Source: Amorphochlora amoebiformis
Taxonomy: Eukaryota > Cercozoa > Chlorarachniophyceae
Assembly (NCBI GenBank): GCA_054601695.1
Contig: BAAHQB010000062.1
Location: 802,229 to 866,228 of the forward strand
Direction of reading: 5' to 3'
DNA: 64,000 bases
The notes under the pieces are model-generated. The model saw nothing but the letters and a program-made list of their open reading frames with translations, had not been told where the DNA came from and did not search any database. Every line of letters starts with the position of its first letter. Position 1 is the stretch's first letter. Position numbers and translations under genes: made by a program. Below are positions 36,016-64,000 of this stretch, in pieces.

Positions 36016-36333
36016 ATATATACACATATCATACGATATACGTACCGTAGGTAGGTTCCCCTGACGGGTGTAGGAGGTTTCATGCTGATATTGTAGATTC
36101 AGGATTTAGCATCAGTTTAGTTTAGGGTTAGGGCTAGGGTGGGACTTAAGGTTGGGTTTTGGGATAAGTTTAGGGTTAGAGTTAGGTAGGCATTAGTGTT
36201 CTTACAGTCGGACAGTCTCAGGTGTATTCGAATGCGATGTTTGTGAATATCTTCGTAAAAGAATAAAAGTTACATATTATTGTATGTATTCATATATATA
36301 TATATACATATATTTATATATAATTATGTGTCA

Positions 36334-36367
<34 letters not shown>

Positions 36368-36415
36368 GTATGTACAGTTCTATATACTATATATATATAT
36401 ATATTTTCATATACC

Positions 36416-36474
<59 letters not shown>

Positions 36475-36529
36475 TAAACATGCGCAAATCATACAGTATA
36501 TTATTTACACACACACACTATATATATAT

Positions 36530-36562
<33 letters not shown>

Positions 36563-36750
36563 ATATATAATGTAAATATATATATATATATTTACTTATT
36601 TGTAATATATATATATATATATTTATATATATTATCATAAATGTTTTATTCATATATTCACATTTTTATATATACCTCCTGACTCCTTTACGAGCGGTCA
36701 GGGCTAATCGGGGGCCTAGTCTCGAGATCTTCGTCTATACATATATATAC

Positions 36751-36781
<31 letters not shown>

Positions 36782-36838
36782 ATATGTATGTATATATGTA
36801 TTATATATATACACATATATATTATATACACATATATA

Positions 36839-36882
<44 letters not shown>

Positions 36883-37347
36883 GTATATACGTAGATATGA
36901 TGTAAGATATATATACATATACACATATGTAAATTTAATATAAAAAATATATTGATACTATATTCATTCAAGTTTACGTTCTTCTTGGGAAATTCCAACC
37001 CTAACCTGCGGCTTACCCTAATTCTACGCTAATCCTAACCTTACCATAGTACCTTTCTTGGAAGGGTATACCGTGCACTATTCACTCCTCGGGGCGTAGG
37101 GTGTGGACTCCACGCTATTCTGGATGTAAAATGTGTAATATATATATATATATATATATATACATTAGACTTCACGCAATTCTAAATATTAAAATATGTT
37201 ATATATATATATATATTATATATGTATATATATTATATATACATATATACATATATATACACACATATATATATGTAACTTACCGTGGAACTTTCGCTAG
37301 CTGAAGTCTCTCGCGCATCTCCAAAGAAGGAACACTCCGATTGCCGC

Positions 37348-37400
<53 letters not shown>

Positions 37401-37622
37401 ACATGTATATGTATATGTATATGCACATATATATATATGTATATATATGTATATATATGTGTGTACATGCATATATATAAATATACACAGTATATAGTAT
37501 TTATTATATTACACTCATATATATATATATATATATATATTTATAAATATATACATATGTATATATATATATATATATCATATACCATGACGTATATATA
37601 CATACATATATATGTATACATA

Positions 37623-37662
<40 letters not shown>

Positions 37663-38169
37663 CATATACATATAAGATATATATATATATATATATCCCT
37701 ATTCTAACCCATACCGTCTTCTCGCACTCTTGACCTCACACGCCGATGTAGGGCGAGATGGAAGAGACACGCTCAACTGTCGAATTGCAGGATAAGGATG
37801 AGCTCTCTTTTTGACTACGGGTGACGAAGGGCGTTTGGGCCCAGGCTAAGGATAGGATTACAGTTAGGGTTAGTGTTAGGGTTAAGATTAGAATGGCGTT
37901 AAGATTAGGATTAGGTAGGTTTAGAAGTTGTTAGGGTTAGGTTAAGGGTTACTGATCTGTTTGGGGCACCCCAAGGCTTTTCATGCTTGACTGGGTTCCT
38001 GGTATTTATGCGTATAGATTTTTTTTGTATAAATAATTGATGTATTATAAATATATGTGTATGTTTATACATACATGGATGCATGTGTATGTATATATAT
38101 ATATATATGTATACATATATATATATATATATATATTACATTGTGCTATATGTATATATTTACATAGTC

Positions 38170-38219
<50 letters not shown>

Positions 38220-38390
38220 ATATGTGTGTGTATATGTATATGTATATATGCACACATATAGACTATAGAATACGGAACTCATATAGGTGACGGGCTAAGG
38301 TGAGTCATAAATGTGTTACATTTGTGAGAAAAGCGAAATGCAAAGGGAATTATCAATCATAAACATATGGTGTTCGTGCAAATATGTACA

Positions 38391-38428
<38 letters not shown>

Positions 38429-38536
38429 AATATATGTATGTATATATATATATATATTATATATGTGTTACATTTGTGAGAAAAGCGAAATGCAAAGGGA
38501 ATTATCAATCATAAACATATGGTGTTCGTGCAAATA

Positions 38537-38580
<44 letters not shown>

Positions 38581-38645
38581 TATGTATGTATATATATATA
38601 TATATATATATGTTTGTATTTATATATACATACACACATATTAAC

Positions 38646-38723
<78 letters not shown>

Positions 38724-38810
38724 AAACAATATGTATATATATATATATATGTATATATACACACATATACTAAATATATACTCATATTTATATATATATA
38801 TATATATTTG

Positions 38811-38842
<32 letters not shown>

Positions 38843-39020
38843 GGTGAACCGTGGGGAGTAGTACGTTGTATACTTGTGCACTCGAGGGGAAGGCTTTCCG
38901 CGGGAACTGTTCCTGTTATGCACCCGTGATCTCATATATATGTGTGAATATGTATGTGCGTGCACATGTGTATCCCATGAACTCATATATATACATATAT
39001 ACATATACACACACACACAA

Positions 39021-39110
<90 letters not shown>

Positions 39111-39267
39111 ATATGTGTTAATGTATATATTCACATGTAAATGTATACAATATATATATATATATATATATACGTGTATATATGTGTATATATATATGTA
39201 TATATATATATATATGTGTGTGTGTATATATATGTACATATATATATATATATATTTATATTACATA

Positions 39268-39305
<38 letters not shown>

Positions 39306-40170
39306 GCAATACTCCCCCTTAAACGTAGAGGTCCATGTTATGTACATCACACATTCTCACATGTATTAAACACCCCATATGCATATTTACACGGCCAATG
39401 TATACTCTCTGACTGGCTTTAAACCCTAATGTACACATCAACACAGCCAACAGGTGTGCCTGTTCCCACTGGTAAACATACATGTACATATTTACACTGC
39501 CAGTGTACATGCTCCAATGAGCCGTAAACGCCAATGTAGATATTCACCCGACCAGTATGCATGCTCCCATGGGTCGTGAACACCAATATACACACCTATA
39601 TGGCGAATATGCATGCTCCAAGGGGCTGTAAACACCCATGTACATATCTACACGGGCAGTATGCATGTACATATTTACAAGGCAAGTTTACATACTCCTA
39701 TAGGTCCTAAGCACCAATATACATGTTTACACGGCCAATATGCATGCTCAAATGAGTTGTTAACACCTATGTACATATTTACACCGGTAGTACGCATGCT
39801 CCTACAGGTCATAAACACCCATGTACATATTTACACGGCCAGTATGCAAGCTGCAATGGGTCGTAAACACCAATGTACATATTTACACGGCCAGTATGCA
39901 TGCTCCGGGGTCATAAACACCCATAATTTACACAGTTTATACCTGTAAAGCCCATGTACAGGTTTACACGACGAGTAAGTATACTCTCATGGGTCACATG
40001 TCCATATTTACATGGCCTCTCACATGTTGTAAACCTCAGCATACATGGTTGTATACGCCTATGTTCATATTTACTGACCGATATAAACTAGATGAATGTT
40101 CTCACGGATTACAAATCCAATGTACATATTTGCACGGCTGTTGTACATGCTCTCATACGTGATCTTGTGC

Positions 40171-40211
<41 letters not shown>

Positions 40212-40453
40212 TATATATATATAGTATACATAAACATTATATATATATATATATATATATTATGTGTGTGTGTGTGTGTGATGCATTTAGAACATACGTC
40301 GTCTTGGATGCCCCAGACGAAGTAGCAAGTGCCTGCATATATACCACACATAATACTTAAACCCGGAAAAAACAAGTCATAGCTCTTCGGTTTGAATTCC
40401 GTTCTTCCAAAAATTAGCAACATACTTACCTCCTCAAGATTAGCTTGATTCAT
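35717..40453 (-). CDS. Unrecognised very basic Ser/Pro/Arg-rich protein
   Basis: Exons: 40453-40430, 40332-40298, 38930-38874, 38277-38264 (tentative), 37990-37953, 37845-37715, 37346-37284, 37119-37072, 37005-36978, 36734-36676, 36250-36206, 36084-36046, 35831-35717; 696 nt, 231 residues, TGA. Borders are GT-AG and phases agree. It starts [15 protein letters not shown]; the largest exon encodes [20 protein letters not shown] and onward, then [17 protein letters not shown], and the C-terminus contains [19 protein letters not shown]. Lys and Arg greatly exceed Asp and Glu, and no fold, signal peptide or membrane segment is visible. It is probably disordered and may bind nucleic acid or microtubules. 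It is divergent from the RIIa gene and shares its 374-bp promoter. I do not recognise the family. Confidence 0.62.
36110..36195. repeat. Telomere-type island before an acceptor
   Basis: TTAGGGTTAGGGCTAGGG and TTTAGGGTTAGAGTTAGG on the + strand lie between exons 36250-36206 and 36084-36046 of the minus gene, so the transcript reads CCCTAA upstream of the 36084 acceptor. Confidence 0.75.
37847..37950. repeat. Telomere-type island before an acceptor
   Basis: TTAGGGTTAGTGTTAGGGTT and GTTAGGGTTAGGTTAAGGGT on the + strand fill the intron between exons 37990-37953 and 37845-37715 of the minus gene. The sense strand reads CCCTAA up to the acceptor. Confidence 0.8.
38311..38546. repeat. Perfect tandem duplication of an 84-bp island
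   Basis: 38311-38394 and 38463-38546 are identical (ATGTGTTACATTTGTGAGAA to the end), each followed by a TA array. There is no AG on the minus strand within it, so it is not an exon of the surrounding gene. Confidence 0.92.
39370..40150. repeat. 52-bp minisatellite, about 13 units
   Basis: Units begin near 39374, 39427, 39478, 39530, 39582, 39634, 39711, 39763, 39815 and 39867, with decayed units beyond. The core is CATGTACATATTTACACGGC followed by CAGTATGCATGCTCC and a GTAAACAC end. It fills an intron of the minus-strand basic-protein gene. Confidence 0.88.
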
Positions 40454-40827
40454 CAGGCCAAAACGAACACAACCAGAGATTGCGAGCTTCCGGGATGATT
40501 TTTGCAACCTTCTGAAACTGTGATCGACCCGCAGACAGGGCCCCTTCTAAAAGTCACGCCGGGTTGGGCGTATGGGACGTTTGTTGTCAAACCTATGGTG
40601 CGGGCTTTCCTGAGGGAAAACGGTTGGTCTCGTCTTTCTAAAGTCGAATATTCTCAGCTGAACTGGCTTAATATAATATTAAACTACTTGCTTGGGGTAT
40701 TAGAGGGTAGTAGCGTTCGGTTTTACAACGTTGCGGAGACCCGCCGGAGAGGACGGTCTGGGAGTCTAGGGCTGCTCGTTCGAATCGTGAAAGCCAGTGT
40801 TGGTTTCTCTAGATTGCTTTCATTAAG
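40454..40827. promoter_or_regulatory. Bidirectional promoter region, basic-protein gene and RIIa gene
   Basis: 374 bp without TA arrays and of higher GC separate the two divergent start codons. A + strand open frame of about 125 codons covers it, but it has no family resemblance and runs through the RIIa start in another frame. Confidence 0.5.
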
Positions 40828-41109
40828 ATGGACAGGGTTTACAGTGCGGAAGAGATTCAATTACCACCGGTATTTAGATTGAGGAGTGGGGTTGTGAGTG
40901 AGGAATGGTTTATGTTTGTTCATGTGTGTGTTTTTGTGTATTAGTGCATTTGTGTATATATTTTATACATGTATACATACACACATATATACACATACAG
41001 AAATATATACATACCATATTTACACATCTATTAATATGTGTATATATCATATGATGTATGCATAAATACATTTATGTGTAAACACATACACATGTGAATA
41101 TGTATATAA

Positions 41110-41163
<54 letters not shown>

Positions 41164-41180
41164 CTGTACATATATTATAT

Positions 41181-41211
<31 letters not shown>

Positions 41212-41252
41212 GTGTATGTATATATATTCACATTTATGTATTTATACATACG

Positions 41253-41286
<34 letters not shown>

Positions 41287-41626
41287 CTTTATATAATATA
41301 TATATATATATATATATTGTGTATGCGTATGTGTGTCTTACACAGGCCCTCCCGGGAATCATTAAGGCTTGGAGTAAGGAGGTCATCAGATGTGGACCAG
41401 CAGATATTGTAAAGTTCTCGAAAGAGTAAGTTTGAGGAGAGGAGAAACAGAGAGAGAGAGTGAGAGGATATATATTGGAAGCTCACCCTTACATCTCATG
41501 TCATGAAACAGCTATTTCACGGCCCTACACGACGGGAAGATTGAGGATTTTCTTAAGCAGGTTTTCTCCCTTTTTAAATTTTTTCAATATACACAGGTTT
41601 TATACAGTTATATAAGTATATTTAAA

Positions 41627-41662
<36 letters not shown>

Positions 41663-41718
41663 GCTTATATGTGTAAATATATATATATATATATATTTAT
41701 ATAGACATAATTATATAC

Positions 41719-41749
<31 letters not shown>

Positions 41750-41838
41750 CATACTTGTATATATATAATATATTTAAGTACATACAACTCCACCAGGAAC
41801 ACTCCAAGATTCCCGAGGAGATGAAGCCCAAGAAATAA
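40828..41838 (+). CDS. Small RIIa-domain protein (RSP11/ropporin-like), axonemal
   Basis: Exons 40828-40869, 41346-41425, 41512-41560, 41797-41838; 213 nt, 70 residues. GT-AG borders and phases agree. The protein begins [17 protein letters not shown] and continues with [39 protein letters not shown] and a short Lys-rich tail ending KPKK. This is the RIIa dimerisation and docking fold of PKA regulatory subunits, ropporin and radial-spoke protein 11, which binds amphipathic helices of anchoring proteins. Nothing follows the domain, so the protein is close to a minimal RIIa unit. It implies cilia or flagella. AATAAA overlaps the stop codon (41834-41839) and could be the poly(A) signal if 3' UTRs are very short. 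Confidence 0.87.
41430..41467. repeat. GA tract abutting the donor of RIIa exon 2
   Basis: GAGGAGAGGAGAAACAGAGA and following GAGAGAG start five bases after the donor of exon 41346-41425. Confidence 0.75.
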
Positions 41839-42411
41839 AATCAGTCTCGTCAGAATACTAGTAACACCAAATGAATCAGGATCGAAAACCAAACACAGAG
41901 AATTTCGGGGCATGAGAGGTTCGGTTCTGCCTCGTCATCAAAATCGCAGCTGCTCTCGTTTTACACGTGTAGTATGGAGTAACGTTGTAGTTTGTGATCA
42001 TCAGGGGTTGTTACAATTTATGAATCATTGCATACATACATGCACATATAAAAATATATATTTATATGTATATTTTTATATTTGTGTACATAATCTAGAT
42101 AATAAGGCTTAAGTTTTACCATTCTCACGTACTTTCTAGTACGTATCGCTGATTCTTTTCACACAGTCTAGACTATACATTCTAATCCAGCTCAATCCCT
42201 CCCATACCCACAAGCCGCCCCTCCATCGAATCTACGGAATCCAAAAACTCGATGGTAGTAATTTATCGGCAAATTATTATACTTGTTGGTACCAGTAATA
42301 CCGGGATTTTCTCTATAACAGAAGCTCTAGGTGCCGATCGGAACCCACATTTCCTCCGACTGATTCTATCATCATCGGCGCGTGCGGTACCTCGTCTACG
42401 TCGGATAAATC
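41839..42411. other. Intergenic region between RIIa and thaumatin-GH16 genes
   Basis: Head-to-tail spacer of 570 bp. 41840-42000 and 42170-42411 are unique sequence; 42090-42170 has several CTAG words. It should contain the 3' UTR of the first gene and the promoter of the second. No exon was seen. Confidence 0.5.
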
Positions 42412-54420
<12,009 letters not shown>

Positions 54421-54873
54421 AGCTCCACATCAATGTATGCTCAAATGCCAGTCAAGTGTTGCATTATCGTCCGGATCGAATGGCACTCACCTAGCCGTCT
54501 TATGAATTACAAAATCTACTACAGTTAGATCGCAATTGCACGCGAACTTTGTCGCACATCTTTTATATATACCATTGACCCTACTAGCAGACACTAGCTA
54601 GAACATGATTACGTAGATAGAATATCACGTTTTCCTTCAACTATGGTGTTGTACAGTGACAGAGTGACTCGTATTAGAGTCACGTAGTTTAATTAGTACG
54701 TACTACTAGAGTAGACGTAGTACTAAAAACTAGTAGTCGATCTGATTAATAACTATGACATACTTTAGCTTGACGATTTGACTTTCATAGTTCAATATTA
54801 ATGGCAATAGCGGTCAACTAATACCTATTTCTGGTATTTGAACAGCGATCAGTGCTGCGATCATCGTTGTTCC
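54421..54873. other. CTAG-containing convergent intergenic region
   Basis: Between the stop codons of the thaumatin-GH16 gene and the TPR-like gene. From 54575 to 54760 there are many CTAG, ACTAGT and GTACTA words; no TA array is present. No exon was seen. Confidence 0.6.
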
Positions 54874-63925
<9,052 letters not shown>

Positions 63926-64000
63926 CTGGTGTTACCGTGTGTGTGTACATATACTAGTGCTAATTAATTGGAATACCTTCGGAAATTCACTATGGTGGTC

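Noticed and set aside
40502-40882. A 126-codon + strand open frame
   Set aside because: It overlaps the bidirectional promoter and runs through the RIIa start exon in another frame; no recognisable protein.

Overview
This is an intron-rich nuclear genome segment from a eukaryote, very probably a flagellated protist. More than half of the window is (TA)n microsatellite. The unique sequence survives as short islands, and most islands turn out to be single exons of 25-130 bp with GT-AG borders. Reading the islands in order and requiring codon phase to carry across every junction gives eight protein-coding genes; five match families I recognise, one has only a recognisable domain, one is a TPR-like protein and one is unrecognised. 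All assignments were made by eye from remembered family sequences; no search was run. A ciliary/axonemal RIIa protein, a peroxisomal receptor and a Reeler-DOMON-cytochrome b561 protein exclude a bacterium. TTAGGG-type islands and very small exons would suit an intron-dense amoebozoan, alga or similar protist, but I cannot name the species.

Layout: 591-2994 (+) 3' end of an exportin-7 gene; 3646-12475 (-) complete PEX7 in 14 exons; 12615-17903 (+) complete FAHD1 in 11 exons, divergent from PEX7 across 139 bp; 19284-32044 (-) a secreted/membrane Reeler-DOMON-cytochrome b561 reductase in about 36 exons; 32045-35716 intergenic with retroelement remnants, a minisatellite and a CTAG-rich stretch; 35717-40453 (-) an unrecognised very basic protein in about 13 exons; 40828-41838 (+) a 70-residue RIIa-domain protein divergent from it; 42412-54420 (+) a 682-residue secreted protein in 28 exons that joins a thaumatin-like domain to a GH16 beta-1,3-glucanase; 54874 to beyond 63925 (-) a TPR-like protein whose 5' end lies outside the window.

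The thaumatin-GH16 fusion is the most notable gene: two beta-1,3-glucan-active folds, both with acidic active-site residues present, on one secreted chain. Genome architecture is the other notable feature. Degenerate telomere-type repeats mostly lie just upstream of acceptors, reading CCCTAA in the sense direction. GA/CT tracts sit just downstream of donors. Islands flanked by TA arrays are repeatedly duplicated in tandem, producing spare exons, decoy acceptors and decoy donors. CTAG-rich DNA fills most convergent intergenic gaps.
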